From positions 1 through 49,470 of the forward strand of contig JAJDNV010000270.1 of the NCBI GenBank assembly GCA_022340545.1: a stretch of DNA of 49,470 nucleotides, given 5' to 3'. The notes beneath the pieces were generated by a model. It was not told the DNA's origin, ran no database searches, and saw only the letters and a list, made by a program, of their open reading frames with translations. Origin of the DNA: Acidobacteriota bacterium (lineage in GTDB: Bacteria; Acidobacteriota; Vicinamibacteria; Fen-336). Position numbers and translations under genes: made by a program. Below, in pieces: positions 32,159-40,990 of this stretch. Position 1 is the stretch's first letter. Each line of letters begins with the position of its first letter.

Positions 32159-32979
32159 CGCCCCTTCCAAACGGGCTTGCGCTTCTCGACGACGGCCTTC
32201 AGCCCCTCCTCGACGTCCTCGGTGCCCAGCAGCATGTTGAGATAGACGTCCTCGGCGTGGCTCACCGCCTCGTCGAGGGGCAGGTCCAGGCCTCCGGCGA
32301 TGGCGCGACGGGCCAGCTGGACGACGGGAGGGCTGGACTCCTCGAAACGCCGGATGATTGCCGCCGCCTCCGCCTCGAGCTTGTCATCGGGAACCGACCG
32401 GGTGATGAGCCCTACGCGCTCCGCCTCGGCCGCGCCCAGCGGGGCCCCGAGCATCAGCATCTCGTAGGCGCGCTTCCGGCCGATCAGGTGCGGCAGCAAC
32501 GCGGCAGCCATCGTGTTGAAGACCGCGCCGCGGATCTCCGGGTGGCCGATCTTGACGCTCGCGCCGGCGAGGGTGATGTCGCAGCCCGCGGCGAGCAGAC
32601 AGCCGGCACCGAGGGCCGGGCCCCCGACCACTGCCAGCGTCGGCTTGTCGACCTTGGCCAGCCCCTCGAAGATGCCCCGAAAGCCCTCCAGCATCATGTA
32701 GGCACGGTCGCCGAGATGGTCGTTCAGCTCGAAGCCCGCGGAGAAGTACTTGCCGGCGGCGAGGAGGACGACCAGCTTGACGTCCCGCTGGTATTCGAGC
32801 GACTCGAGGGCCAGCCCGAGCTCCTGCATCATCTCGACGGACAGGACGTTGGCCGGCGGACGGTTCAGCGTGATCCGGACGATGCCCTGTGCCGTGTCGA
32901 GCTGGATGTGCTGGAAGGTCAGGGTCTCCTTCGGGGCGAAGGTGTCTACGTCCTGGCGGCCTTCGAGGTCTTCCACCAT
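32155..32979 (-). CDS. Enoyl-CoA hydratase/isomerase (crotonase) family protein, dienoyl-CoA hydratase-like
   Basis: The protein has 274 residues from ATG 32979. Crotonase motifs are [12 protein letters not shown] near residue 36, [14 protein letters not shown] near 76-89 (oxyanion region) and [19 protein letters not shown] near 118. The C-terminal part, with [17 protein letters not shown] and [18 protein letters not shown] ending KRKPVWKGR, resembles cyclohexa-1,5-dienecarbonyl-CoA hydratases more than fatty-acid crotonases. A benzoyl-CoA-type reductase is not in the window, so a general hydratase role is equally possible. It is first in the operon. Two TAAACT-like boxes lie upstream on the minus strand but have no paired -35. 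Confidence 0.88.
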   Translation of the reverse strand: MVEDLEGRQDVDTFAPKETLTFQHIQLDTAQGIVRITLNRPPANVLSVEMMQELGLALESLEYQRDVKLVVLLAAGKYFSAGFELNDHLGDRAYMMLEGFRGIFEGLAKVDKPTLAVVGGPALGAGCLLAAGCDITLAGASVKIGHPEIRGAVFNTMAAALLPHLIGRKRAYEMLMLGAPLGAAEAERVGLITRSVPDDKLEAEAAAIIRRFEESSPPVVQLARRAIAGGLDLPLDEAVSHAEDVYLNMLLGTEDVEEGLKAVVEKRKPVWKGR

Positions 32980-33227
32980 GCGTGTGTCGGCCCCCTTTCT
33001 GCCCGCGGGCGATGCCTCACGGGTCGCGACAAACCCCCGTCCAATCAGAGTTTACCGCGGTCCGAAGTTTAGCACAGTCCGCCCGGCCCCGGACCCACGG
33101 CGAGCCCCGCTCGCCCGGTCCGGCGGACGGGGCCCGAGCGTCGGCAGCAGCGACAGCTGCGGGCGCGCCCCATCTGTCGCATCATGGCGAAGGTCACGGG
33201 CGTTCCCCGGGTGCGCCAGGAGGAAGC

Positions 33228-34694
33228 ATGACGCGTGTCGGAGACGTCTACCGCACCTCGCTCACACTGCTCACCGACCTCTACCAGCTCACCATGGCCC
33301 AGTCCTACTGGGCCTCCGGCACCGCGGACAAGGAGGCCGTCTTCCACCTGTTCTTTCGCAGGAATCCCTTCGGCGGCGGCTTTGCGGTGGCCTGCGGCCT
33401 CGCCCGCGCGCTCGACTGTCTTTCCGCGTTCCGTTTCGGCGACGAGGACACGGGCTACCTGGCTTCGCTCGTCGGCAACGACGAGCGGCCACTCTTCGAC
33501 CCGGCCTTCCTCCAGGAGCTGGCCGCCCTCGAGCTTCGCTGCGACGTGGACGCGGTGCCGGAGGGGACAGTGGTCTTTCCCCACGAGCCGCTCGTGCGGG
33601 TGCGCGGGCCCATCCAGCAGGCGCAGCTGCTCGAGACCGTCCTCCTCAACGTCGTAAACTTCGAGACCCTGATCGCCACCAAGGCCGCTCGCGTGTGCCT
33701 CGCCGCGCGCGGGGATCCGGTGATCGACTTCGGCCTCCGGCGGGCCCAGGGCATCGACGGCGGGCTGAGCGCCTCGCGCGCCGCCCACATCGGCGGCTGC
33801 ACCTCGACCTCGAACGTCCTCGCCGGACGGCTCTTCGGAATCCCCGTCAGCGGCACCCACGCGCACAGCTGGGTCATGTCGTTCGCGTCCGAACGGGAGG
33901 CCTTCGACGCCTACGCCGAGGCCCAGCCCAACAACTGCGTCCTGCTCGTCGACACCTACGACACGCTGCAGGGAGTACGCCACGCGGTGGAGACCGGGCG
34001 ACGGCTCCGCGAGCGGGGCCACGACCTGGCCGGGATCCGGCTCGACTCCGGCGACCTCGCCTACCTGAGCCTGGAGGCCCGGAAGATCCTCGACGGCGAA
34101 GGCTTCACGGAGACGGCGATCGTGGCCAGCAACGACCTCGACGAGCACCTGATCGCGAGCCTGAAGGAGCAGGGTGCGGCCATCACGATCTGGGGGGTGG
34201 GCACCCGTCTCGTGACGGGTGGAGACGACCCGGCCCTGAACGGCGTGTACAAGCTCGGGGCGGTGCGTCGTCCGGGAGAGGAGTGGCAGTATCGGCTCAA
34301 GGTCTCCGAGCAGGCGGTCAAGACGACGAACCCGGGAATCCAGCAGGTGCGACGCTTCGAGACGGAGGCCGGCTTCCTGGCCGACGTCATCTACGATGAG
34401 GACCAAGGGCTCCCGGAAGAGGCCGTACTCGTGGATCCCGTGGACCCGACGCGTCACAAGCGGATCCCGCCCGAGGCGCGGGCAACCGACCTGCTCCAGC
34501 CGTTTGTCCGCGGGGGCCGGGTCGTTCACGAAGGGCCGCCTCTCGCCGCGGTCCGGGCCCGGGCGTCCGATCAGCTCACGCGCCTTCATCCGGGGATCAC
34601 GCGCTTCGTGAATCCGCACGAGTACCCCGTGGGGCTGTCCGTCGAGCTTCACGAGCTGAAGACGCGTCTGGTGCTCGAGGCCCGCGGAGTCTAG
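33228..34694 (+). CDS. pncB: Nicotinate phosphoribosyltransferase
   Basis: The enzyme makes nicotinate mononucleotide from nicotinate and PRPP in NAD salvage. The protein has 488 residues from ATG 33228, preceded by a strong AGGAGGAAGC site. Motifs are [13 protein letters not shown] at 16-28, [18 protein letters not shown] near 141, DFGLRRAQG near 166, [12 protein letters not shown] and [12 protein letters not shown] near 207-218 with the catalytic His. [11 protein letters not shown] near 270 and [12 protein letters not shown] complete the phosphate site. It is separated from the divergent crotonase gene by 248 bases without other coding signs. Confidence 0.95.
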   Translation: MTRVGDVYRTSLTLLTDLYQLTMAQSYWASGTADKEAVFHLFFRRNPFGGGFAVACGLARALDCLSAFRFGDEDTGYLASLVGNDERPLFDPAFLQELAALELRCDVDAVPEGTVVFPHEPLVRVRGPIQQAQLLETVLLNVVNFETLIATKAARVCLAARGDPVIDFGLRRAQGIDGGLSASRAAHIGGCTSTSNVLAGRLFGIPVSGTHAHSWVMSFASEREAFDAYAEAQPNNCVLLVDTYDTLQGVRHAVETGRRLRERGHDLAGIRLDSGDLAYLSLEARKILDGEGFTETAIVASNDLDEHLIASLKEQGAAITIWGVGTRLVTGGDDPALNGVYKLGAVRRPGEEWQYRLKVSEQAVKTTNPGIQQVRRFETEAGFLADVIYDEDQGLPEEAVLVDPVDPTRHKRIPPEARATDLLQPFVRGGRVVHEGPPLAAVRARASDQLTRLHPGITRFVNPHEYPVGLSVELHELKTRLVLEARGV

Positions 34695-34707
34695 ACTGGC
34701 CCCATCA

Positions 34708-34815
34708 ATGCCCTTGCCCCGTCCCGGACCGCTCGCGCGCAGCGTGCTCGCGGTTCACGTCGCCACCCTCGTCTTCGTCATGCACGAGCGGGCGAAGGTC
34801 CTGCGCCCGGCCTGA
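34708..34815 (+). CDS. Small ORF between pncB and the cysteine desulfurase gene (35 residues)
   Basis: ATG 34708 opens 35 codons ending 12 bases before the next gene. The middle is hydrophobic (SVLAVHVATLVFVM) with basic residues on both sides, so a tiny membrane peptide is possible. No ribosome site is clear. It may be chance. Confidence 0.25.
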   Translation: MPLPRPGPLARSVLAVHVATLVFVMHERAKVLRPA

Positions 34816-34826
34816 GCCGCCACGCC

Positions 34827-35969
34827 ATGGACGTGGAACGTATCTACCTCGACCACAACGCGACCACCCCGCTCGCCCCCGAGGTCCTCGAGGCGATGCT
34901 GCCCTGTCTGCGCGAGGACTACGGGAACGCCTCGAGCCTTCATTGGTTCGGACAGCGGGCCCGAGCCGCGGTCGAAGTGGCCAGGGAGCAGGTCGCGGCT
35001 CTCGTCGGGGCCCAGCCTTCCGAGATCGTCTTCACCGCGAGTGGGAGCGAGTCGGACAACACCGCGCTGCGCGGCGTCGCCGCCCGGGCCCGGGAGCCCC
35101 GCCGGCGGATCGTGACCACGACGGTCGAGCACCACGCGGTCCTTCGCACCGCCGAGGCGATGCGCGACGAGGGTGTTCCGGTCGAGCTCGTGGGGGTGGA
35201 CGCCGAGGGACGGGTGGATCCGGAGAAGGTGCTGGACCTGGTCGACGAGCGCACGGCCCTGGTCTCGGTGATGCTCGGGAACAACGAGACCGGGGTGATC
35301 CAGCCGACGGGCCGGATTGCACAGATCGCGCACGAGGCGGGAGCGCTCGCGCATTGTGATGCGGTGCAGGCGGCGGGCAAGGTACGAGTGGACGTGAGCG
35401 AGCTCGACGTCGACCTGCTCACGCTGTCCGCGCACAAGATCTACGGGCCGAAGGGCGTGGGCGGCCTGTACGTCCGGCGCGGCACCCCCCTGGCCCCCCT
35501 CGTGCGGGGAGGCGGTCAGGAGCGCAACCGCCGCGCGGGCACCGTCAACGTGGCCGGCGCAGTCGGCTTCGGCGCCGCCGCCGTCCTCGCCCGCCAGCGC
35601 CTCGAGGCGGATGTGGTCCACCTTCGCGGCATGCGCGACCGCCTCGAGGCCCGGCTCCTCGCCCTCGCCGGCGCGGCCCTGAACGGCGACGAGCCCCGCC
35701 TCCCCAACACGACCAACGTGTCCTTCGAGGGCTGTGAGGCCGAGGGCCTCATGATGGCCCTCGACCTCGCCGGCGTCGCCGTGTCGACCGGAGCCGCCTG
35801 CGCCGCCGGCGGGGTCGAGCCGTCCCACGTGCTGAAGGCCATGGGCCTCCCTCCGGAGCGCGTGCAGTCCTCGCTCCGACTGTCGGTCGGTCGCGGCACC
35901 ACGGAAGATCAGGTCGACCGCGCCGCCGAGATCATCCGCACCTGCGTCGAGCGCCAACGCGCGAGGTAG
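34827..35969 (+). CDS. Cysteine desulfurase (NifS/IscS family)
   Basis: A PLP enzyme that takes sulfur from cysteine for iron-sulfur clusters or tRNA thiolation. The 380-residue protein begins at ATG 34827. Motifs are YLDHNATTP at 7-15, FTASGSESDN near 71, the VEHHAVL site near 100, LGNNETGVIQP near 151, the PLP-Lys in TLSAHKIYGPKG near 200 and STGAACAAGGVEPSHVL with the active Cys near 325. Whether it serves iron-sulfur assembly or MnmA (coded at 44.9-45.9 kb) cannot be told. No scaffold gene is adjacent. Confidence 0.93.
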   Translation: MDVERIYLDHNATTPLAPEVLEAMLPCLREDYGNASSLHWFGQRARAAVEVAREQVAALVGAQPSEIVFTASGSESDNTALRGVAARAREPRRRIVTTTVEHHAVLRTAEAMRDEGVPVELVGVDAEGRVDPEKVLDLVDERTALVSVMLGNNETGVIQPTGRIAQIAHEAGALAHCDAVQAAGKVRVDVSELDVDLLTLSAHKIYGPKGVGGLYVRRGTPLAPLVRGGGQERNRRAGTVNVAGAVGFGAAAVLARQRLEADVVHLRGMRDRLEARLLALAGAALNGDEPRLPNTTNVSFEGCEAEGLMMALDLAGVAVSTGAACAAGGVEPSHVLKAMGLPPERVQSSLRLSVGRGTTEDQVDRAAEIIRTCVERQRAR

Positions 35970-36370
35970 TGCCTGCCAGGACAACCAGGCCGCCGTCGTC
36001 AGTGCCGGAGCCGAGGCGCGCAGGGCGCGTGAGCGAGCGGGTCCTGTCCGGGGCACCGAAGCCGCCGCTCGTGCAGCGCTGGGGTCCGGCTTCGATGCCG
36101 CGGCGCCGGGCGCGGGTGGGACGTTCGTGAGTGCGCGGAGCGGGAAGTACCTTTCGCCCGCGCCGGCCGCACTCCGCGAACACGCCGCGAGTCATCCGCG
36201 CCATGTCACGGGCTCGCAGATGAGCCCGACCTCTTGCGGGCGCGGGCCTTGGTGACGTTCACCCCGCACGCCGCCCCGCGCCCAAGAAGGCCCGCGAGTC
36301 CACGCGCCCGAGCGCCCGCCTGTCCGGCGGGTGCGACGGCGGTACCGACGTTAGGGACGTTGCCGCAATA
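35970..36370. other. 401-base noncoding region between convergent genes
   Basis: No convincing coding frame on either strand. It holds a 10-bp inverted repeat (36241-36250 with 36287-36296), a 6-bp hairpin (36210-36227) and a short repeated motif that runs into the end of lipA. It is GC-rich and has no clear terminator T-run. Confidence 0.6.
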
Positions 36371-36387
36371 TCAGGGACGTGGGACGT
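36353..36387. repeat. Short direct repeat across the lipA end
   Basis: AGGGACGT occurs at 36353-36360 and 36373-36380, with GGGACGT at 36381-36387. The second and third copies contain the lipA stop region, so the last codons of lipA are made of repeat sequence. It may be a trace of a small repeat element. Confidence 0.4.
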
Positions 36388-37240
36388 GCTGCTCGGCGTG
36401 GTAAGAGGAGCGGACGAGCGGCGCCGACTCGACGTGCTCGTAGCCGAGGTCCAGGGCGAAATCGCGCAGGCGGTCGAACTCCTCCGGCGTGTAGTAGCGG
36501 ACCACGGGCAGGTGCTTCGGTGAGGGACGCAGGTACTGTCCGATGGTCAGCACATCGGTGCCCGCCGAGCGGATGGCACGGATCGTCTCCTCGAGCTCTC
36601 CCCACTCCTCCCCGAGGCCGACCATGACCCCGCTCTTGGTGAGGAGCCCGGCGGCCTTGGACCGCCCCAGAAGCTCGATCGAGCGGTCGAAGTTGGCACC
36701 CGAGCGCGCTTTCCGGTAGAGGCGGGGAACGGTCTCGACGTTGTGGTTGAGAACGTCGGGTCGCGCCTCCGCGACGATCCGGAGGGCCTCCTCGCTCCCC
36801 TTGAAGTCGGGGATGAGAACCTCGATCGCGCAGCCCGGTACCCGGCGGCGGATCTCACCGATCGTGGCTGCGAAGACCGAGGCCCCGCCGTCCGGCTGGT
36901 CGTCGCGGTTCACGGAGGTGATGACGGCGTGCCTCAGCCCCATCCGCTCCACCGCGTCGGCCACCCGCCCCGGCTCCCCCGCATCCGGGGGCGAGCCGGG
37001 CAGCCCGGTCTTGACCGCGCAGAACCCGCAGGCCCGCGTGCAGACGTCGCCGAGGATCATGAAGGTGGCCGTGCCCCGGCCCCAGCACTCGCCCATGTTG
37101 GGGCAGTGCGCCTCCTCGCAGACGGTGTGCAGCTCCAGGCCCCGCATCAGGCCCCGGAGCCGTTCGTGGCCCGGCCCCTGCGGGGCCCGGGCTCGGATCC
37201 ACGCCGGGCGGCGGAGGCGGGCCGGTGCGCTAGAGCTCAC
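36371..37240 (-). CDS. lipA: Lipoyl synthase
   Basis: A radical-SAM enzyme that inserts two sulfurs into octanoyl groups on lipoyl domains. It has 289 residues from GTG 37240, overlapping the stop of the acidic protein gene. The auxiliary cluster motif [12 protein letters not shown] is at about residues 41-52 and the radical-SAM cluster motif CTRACGFC near 67-74. [27 protein letters not shown] and [14 protein letters not shown] follow as in LipA. The conserved end RSSYHAEQ is present. LipB is not in the window. Confidence 0.97.
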   Translation of the reverse strand: MSSSAPARLRRPAWIRARAPQGPGHERLRGLMRGLELHTVCEEAHCPNMGECWGRGTATFMILGDVCTRACGFCAVKTGLPGSPPDAGEPGRVADAVERMGLRHAVITSVNRDDQPDGGASVFAATIGEIRRRVPGCAIEVLIPDFKGSEEALRIVAEARPDVLNHNVETVPRLYRKARSGANFDRSIELLGRSKAAGLLTKSGVMVGLGEEWGELEETIRAIRSAGTDVLTIGQYLRPSPKHLPVVRYYTPEEFDRLRDFALDLGYEHVESAPLVRSSYHAEQHVPRP

Positions 37241-37437
37241 TCTTCCTCATCCTCGTCTCCCTCATCGTCCTCGAAGTCGTCCACGTCCTCGTCGTCCCAG
37301 CCTTCGTCGTCCCCGAAGTCCTCGAAGTCGTCGGCATCGTCGTATTCGTCGTCGTCATCGAGGTCGTCGTCGTCCTCGAGCTCGTCCGAGTCCTCGTCTT
37401 CCGCGTCCCCCAGCCACAGCTCTTCGTCGCGGTTCAC
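37237..37437 (-). CDS. Very acidic small protein (Asp/Glu-rich)
   Basis: A 66-residue protein from GTG 37437, with a GGAGG site four bases upstream. A longer frame to 37506 is less likely. After [11 protein letters not shown] almost every residue is Asp or Glu, with scattered Phe, Tyr and Trp ([16 protein letters not shown]). Net charge is strongly negative. No domain is known and it is likely disordered. The stop overlaps lipA (GTGA), so it is translated with it. The same Asp-rich codons can give spurious frames, but the ribosome site and overlap support a real gene. Confidence 0.6.
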   Translation of the reverse strand: MNRDEELWLGDAEDEDSDELEDDDDLDDDDEYDDADDFEDFGDDEGWDDEDVDDFEDDEGDEDEEE

Positions 37438-37619
37438 GTCGCCTCCTCGAGCCACCTCTTTCCACGGGGAGCGCCCGGCCGGCCACAGCGGGCGCCGCGT
37501 CTTCATTATGCTATAGCCGCTGCCGAAGGCTACGATTCGTATTATCCTCTCCCTCGTCAGCGGGCGGAGGGGATGGCCGGACCGCCCCGGGAGCCCGGGG
37601 ACGAGCAGAGGAGACCGAG

Positions 37620-38273
37620 ATGATCGTCGTCTGCCCGAGCTGCCAGTCGCGCTATCGCTTCGACGAGACGAAGCTCGGCGACCGGCCCAAGGTCAAGACC
37701 CGCTGTGCAAAATGCGGGGGCACCATCGAGATCCACAACCCCATCTCCTCGGCCACGATGCCGCCGGACATGCCGGCACCGCCTCCACCCCCGACCCCCA
37801 CGCCTCAACCACTGACACCGGCGCCTCCCCCGGCGCCCGAGGCCCAGCGCACACAGGAGACCCCGGTCCAACCCGGCGCCGCCGCCGCGCCCTCGGGCGG
37901 CGGCGGGGGCACCGCCGAGGCGACGGTAGCGGGCGGCGACGCGCACCAGATGGGGTTGCTCCAGCTCCCCACCGACCGGCGGTTCTCGCTGGCCGTCATC
38001 CAGGGCGCGGCCACCGGCCAGATCTTCCAGATCACCAAGACCCGCACCGTCATCGGCCGCTCCGGCACCGACATCAACCTCGATGACCCGGAGGCCTCGC
38101 GCCAGCACGCGGCGCTCGAGATCGTCGGCGACATCGCTGTCCTGCGCGATCTCGGCTCGACGAACGGCACCTGGATCGAGCTGGACCGGATCGAGCAGCA
38201 CCAGCTCGCGAACCAGCAGGAGTTCCGCATCGGGAGCCACGTCCTGATGTTCATCGTCACCGAGGTGGATTAG
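37620..38273 (+). CDS. Zinc-ribbon/FHA domain signalling protein
   Basis: The protein has 217 residues from ATG 37620 behind GAGGAGACC. Residues 1-40 are a MJ0042-type zinc ribbon with two Cys pairs (CPSC and CAKC). A Pro-rich linker spans about residues 45-110. The C-terminal FHA domain (residues 125-217) carries TRTVIGRSGTDINLDDPEAS, where Arg and Ser bind phosphothreonine, then RQHAALEI and LRDLGSTNGTWI. It is probably a cytosolic reader of phosphothreonine. No kinase gene is nearby. It precedes the PLP decarboxylase by two bases. Confidence 0.88.
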   Translation: MIVVCPSCQSRYRFDETKLGDRPKVKTRCAKCGGTIEIHNPISSATMPPDMPAPPPPPTPTPQPLTPAPPPAPEAQRTQETPVQPGAAAAPSGGGGGTAEATVAGGDAHQMGLLQLPTDRRFSLAVIQGAATGQIFQITKTRTVIGRSGTDINLDDPEASRQHAALEIVGDIAVLRDLGSTNGTWIELDRIEQHQLANQQEFRIGSHVLMFIVTEVD

Positions 38274-38275
38274 CC

Positions 38276-39706
38276 CTGGCCGGAGACGTCGATCTCGAGG
38301 TCTTCCGCCAGGAGGGCCGCCGGCTCGTCGACTGGATCGCAGAGTACCTGGCCGAGGGCGAGAAGCTGCCGGTGCTCTCCCGCCTCCGTCCGGGCGAGCT
38401 GCGGGAGGCGCTTCCGTCCTGCCCCCCCGAGAAGGGTGAGCCGCTCCGGGTGATCCTGGCCGACGTCGAGCGACAGATCCTGCCCGGCATCACTCACTGG
38501 AACCACCCCGCCTTCTTCGCCTACTTCTCGATCACCTCGTCCGCGCCGGGCATCCTCGGCGAGATGATCTCCGCCACCCTCAATGTCAACGGGATGCTCT
38601 GGCGGACCTCCCCGGCCGCGACCGAGCTCGAGACCGTGGTCCTCGACTGGCTCCGACAGCTCCTTGGTCTTCCCGAGGGCCGCTTCGGGGTGATCCAGGA
38701 CACCGCCTCGGCGTCGTCGCTCGTCGCCCTGGCCGCGGCGCGCGAGGCGGTTCCGGGGCTCGAGGCGCGGCGAAGAGGCCTCGTCGGCCAGGCGCGGCTG
38801 CGCATGTACACCTCCGAGCAGGCCCACTCTTCGATCGAGAAGGCGGCGATCGTGCTCGGTGTCGGGCAGGAGGGCTGCCGCAAGATCCCGGTCGACGAGG
38901 GATACCGAATGGACCCCGACGCGCTCGCCCGCGCGGTGGCCGAGGACCGGGCCGCGGGCTGGACGCCTTTCGCGGTGGCGGCCACCGTCGGAACGACATC
39001 GACCACGAGCGTGGACCCCGTTCCGGCCATCGCCGACATCTGCGAGCGGGAGGGGCTCTGGCTCCACGTGGACGCCGCCTACGGGGGAACGGCGGCGATC
39101 CTGCCCGAATGCCGGCACGTCCTCGACGGCTGCGAGCGGGCCGACTCCCTCGTCGTGAACCCCCACAAGTGGCTGTTCGTCCCGATCGACCTCTCGGCGT
39201 TCTACACGCGCCGGCCCGAGATCGTGAGATCCGCGTTCAGCCTCGTGCCCGACTATCTCCGCACACCCGAGGACGGGCTGGCGCCCAACCTCATGGACTA
39301 CGGCGTCAGCCTCGGCCGCCGCTTCCGGGCCTTGAAGCTGTGGATGGTGCTGCGTGCCTTTGGGCGCGAAGGAATCATGGAGCGGCTCCGCGAGCACCTT
39401 CGCCTTGCCGGGCTCTTCCGCTCGTGGGTCGAAGGGGACGCGGACTTCGAGGTCATGGCCCCGACCCCTCTCTCCGTCGTGTGCTTCCGCGCGCTCTTCG
39501 CCGGCCGCGACGACGCCGAGCACGACCGCCTGAACGACGAAGTGGTGGAGGCGGTCAACGCCACGGGCGAGGCCTTCCTCTCCGCGACGAAGCTCCGTGG
39601 GCGGACAGCCCTGCGGCTCGCGGTAGGCAACATCCGCACCGAGGAGCGCCACGTCCGCCGCGTGTGGGAGCTCCTGAACGAGGCGGCGGCGGCCCGGCGC
39701 GGCTGA
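38276..39706 (+). CDS. Group II PLP-dependent decarboxylase (aromatic amino acid type), probable CTG start
   Basis: A decarboxylase of about 476 residues. Family motifs are HWNHPAFFAYF near residue 74, SPAATELE near 117, HVDAAYGG near 267, the PLP-Lys in NPHKWLFVP near 297 and the RFRALKLWMVLRAFG region near 349. The first ATG/GTG/TTG in frame (GTG 38372) would remove the conserved N-terminal helix, VFRQEGRRLVDWIAEYL. That helix lies in frame upstream, so CTG 38276 is proposed. It is seven bases after AGGTGG and two bases after the FHA stop. Substrate (Trp, Tyr, Phe or other) unknown. Confidence 0.85.
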   Translation: MAGDVDLEVFRQEGRRLVDWIAEYLAEGEKLPVLSRLRPGELREALPSCPPEKGEPLRVILADVERQILPGITHWNHPAFFAYFSITSSAPGILGEMISATLNVNGMLWRTSPAATELETVVLDWLRQLLGLPEGRFGVIQDTASASSLVALAAAREAVPGLEARRRGLVGQARLRMYTSEQAHSSIEKAAIVLGVGQEGCRKIPVDEGYRMDPDALARAVAEDRAAGWTPFAVAATVGTTSTTSVDPVPAIADICEREGLWLHVDAAYGGTAAILPECRHVLDGCERADSLVVNPHKWLFVPIDLSAFYTRRPEIVRSAFSLVPDYLRTPEDGLAPNLMDYGVSLGRRFRALKLWMVLRAFGREGIMERLREHLRLAGLFRSWVEGDADFEVMAPTPLSVVCFRALFAGRDDAEHDRLNDEVVEAVNATGEAFLSATKLRGRTALRLAVGNIRTEERHVRRVWELLNEAAAARRG

Positions 39707-39727
39707 GCGGCAGCGCCTGGTCGCGAC

Positions 39728-39751
39728 TTTTTCGCGCAGGATCGCGAAAAA
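39728..39751. promoter_or_regulatory. Dyad 80-110 bases upstream of the hydrogenase promoter: candidate activator site
   Basis: TTTTTCGCG (39728-39736) and CGCGAAAAA (39743-39751) form a perfect 9-base inverted repeat around CAGGAT. The T/A runs are on the wrong sides of the stem for an intrinsic terminator. The position fits an upstream site for a sigma-54 activator. A second dyad, CGCAAA/TTTGCG, spans 39768-39797. Confidence 0.5.
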
Positions 39752-39808
39752 ACAGCCCCGCCAGACACGCAAATCGGGTCACTCGGTGCGTTTTGCGGGT
39801 TCCCGCGC

Positions 39809-39825
39809 CTGGCCGGCGTCTTGCA
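39809..39825 (+). promoter_or_regulatory. Sigma-54 (-24/-12) promoter of the hydrogenase operon
   Basis: CTGGCCGGCGTCTTGCA has GG at 39811-39812 and GC at 39823-39824 with exactly ten bases between them. It matches TGGCACG-N4-TTGCW at ten of twelve defined positions. Transcription would begin near 39836, 18 bases before the ATG. A GGAGTGA ribosome site lies between. Confidence 0.65.
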
Positions 39826-39853
39826 CGCTCCACGGGCATCGGAGTGACGTTCG

Positions 39854-40990
39854 ATGCAGCCCGGCGATTCTGTCGTGATCGAGCGCGTCGTGCTCGATGC
39901 CCTCCTCGCGGCCCTGCGTGAACGGGGGTATGAGACGGTCGGGCCGACCGTCCGTGAGGGGGCCATCGTCTACGACGAGATCCGCGCCACGTCTGACCTC
40001 CCCGCGGGGTGGACCGACGAGCAGGAGGGCGGGCACTACCGCCTCCGTCGCGACGACCGCGAGGCCCTCTTCGGCTACGCCGTGGGCCCCCATTCCTGGA
40101 GGCGGTACCTCGAGCCGCCGTCGCTGGTGCGCTGGCGGGGTCGACGAGTCGACGGAGGCTTCGAGGACGACCTGACGCCGGGGCCTCCTCCTCGCTACGC
40201 CTTCGTCGGAGTGCGGCCCTGCGAGCTGGCGGCCCTCCTCGTGAAGGACCGGATCCTCCTCGGTGACCCCGGTGCCGACCCCGACTACCGCTCCCGCCGC
40301 GAGTCCGCCTTCCTGGTCGCCGTGAACTGCGGCTCCCCCGCGGGCACCTGTTTCTGCGTCTCGATGGGCACGGGACCACGCTTCGGCCCCGGCTTCGACC
40401 TCGGCCTGACGGAGCTGGTCGACGACGCCCGGCACGACTTCGTCCTCCAGGTGGGGACCGCGCGCGGGGCGGCGGTGGTGGAGGGCCTGCCCCACCGTCC
40501 GGCCGAGCCGGCCGACCTCACGGCTGCGGAGGCGGTCCTCCGGGAGGCGGAGGGCCGGATGGGCCGCTCGCTCGAGACGGAGGGGCTCAAGGAACGGCTC
40601 GAACGATCCTACGAGAACCCGCACTGGGACGAGGTGGCGAAGCGCTGCCTGAGCTGCGGCAACTGCACGATGGTGTGCCCGACCTGCTTCTGCTCCACCG
40701 TGGAGGATTCCACCGACCTCCCGGGGACGCGGGCCGAGCGACGGCGGATCTGGGACTCGTGCTTCAGCATCGAGTTCTCCTACGTGCACGGCGGCAGCGT
40801 GCGCACGTCGGCGGGGGCCCGCTATCGTCAGTGGATCACCCACAAGCTGGCGACGTGGCACGACCAGTTCGGCGTCTCCGGCTGCGTCGGCTGTGGCCGC
40901 TGCATCACCTGGTGCCCGGTGGGCATCGACATCACCGCAGAGGCCCGGGCGATCGGCGGCCCGGCCGAAGCGGCAGGGAGCCGACCGTGA
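39854..40990 (+). CDS. hydB: Hydrogenase beta subunit, iron-sulfur (HydB/AsrA family)
   Basis: The protein has 378 residues. It is likely the electron-transfer beta subunit of a group 3b sulfhydrogenase-type [NiFe] hydrogenase. Family features are [19 protein letters not shown] near residue 116, [16 protein letters not shown] near 155 and two ferredoxin-like Cys motifs, [16 protein letters not shown] near 264 and [16 protein letters not shown] near 345. Both have the Cys spacing of 4Fe-4S clusters. It is related to anaerobic sulfite reductase subunit A, but the neighbours are hydrogenase subunits. It is first in the operon and its stop overlaps the next gene (GTGA). Confidence 0.9.
   Translation: MQPGDSVVIERVVLDALLAALRERGYETVGPTVREGAIVYDEIRATSDLPAGWTDEQEGGHYRLRRDDREALFGYAVGPHSWRRYLEPPSLVRWRGRRVDGGFEDDLTPGPPPRYAFVGVRPCELAALLVKDRILLGDPGADPDYRSRRESAFLVAVNCGSPAGTCFCVSMGTGPRFGPGFDLGLTELVDDARHDFVLQVGTARGAAVVEGLPHRPAEPADLTAAEAVLREAEGRMGRSLETEGLKERLERSYENPHWDEVAKRCLSCGNCTMVCPTCFCSTVEDSTDLPGTRAERRRIWDSCFSIEFSYVHGGSVRTSAGARYRQWITHKLATWHDQFGVSGCVGCGRCITWCPVGIDITAEARAIGGPAEAAGSRP

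Noticed and set aside
35932-36204. A 90-codon open frame between the cysteine desulfurase gene and lipA
   Set aside because: Arg-rich with no domain or ribosome site. It begins inside the cysteine desulfurase gene on the other strand.
36241-36296. Terminator between the convergent cysteine desulfurase and lipA genes
   Set aside because: The 10-bp arms are 36 bases apart with no T-run. They are noted only as an inverted repeat.
39728-39751. Intrinsic terminator for the PLP decarboxylase
   Set aside because: The T-run lies before the stem and the A-run after it on the plus strand, the reverse of a terminator reading that way. A regulatory dyad fits better.
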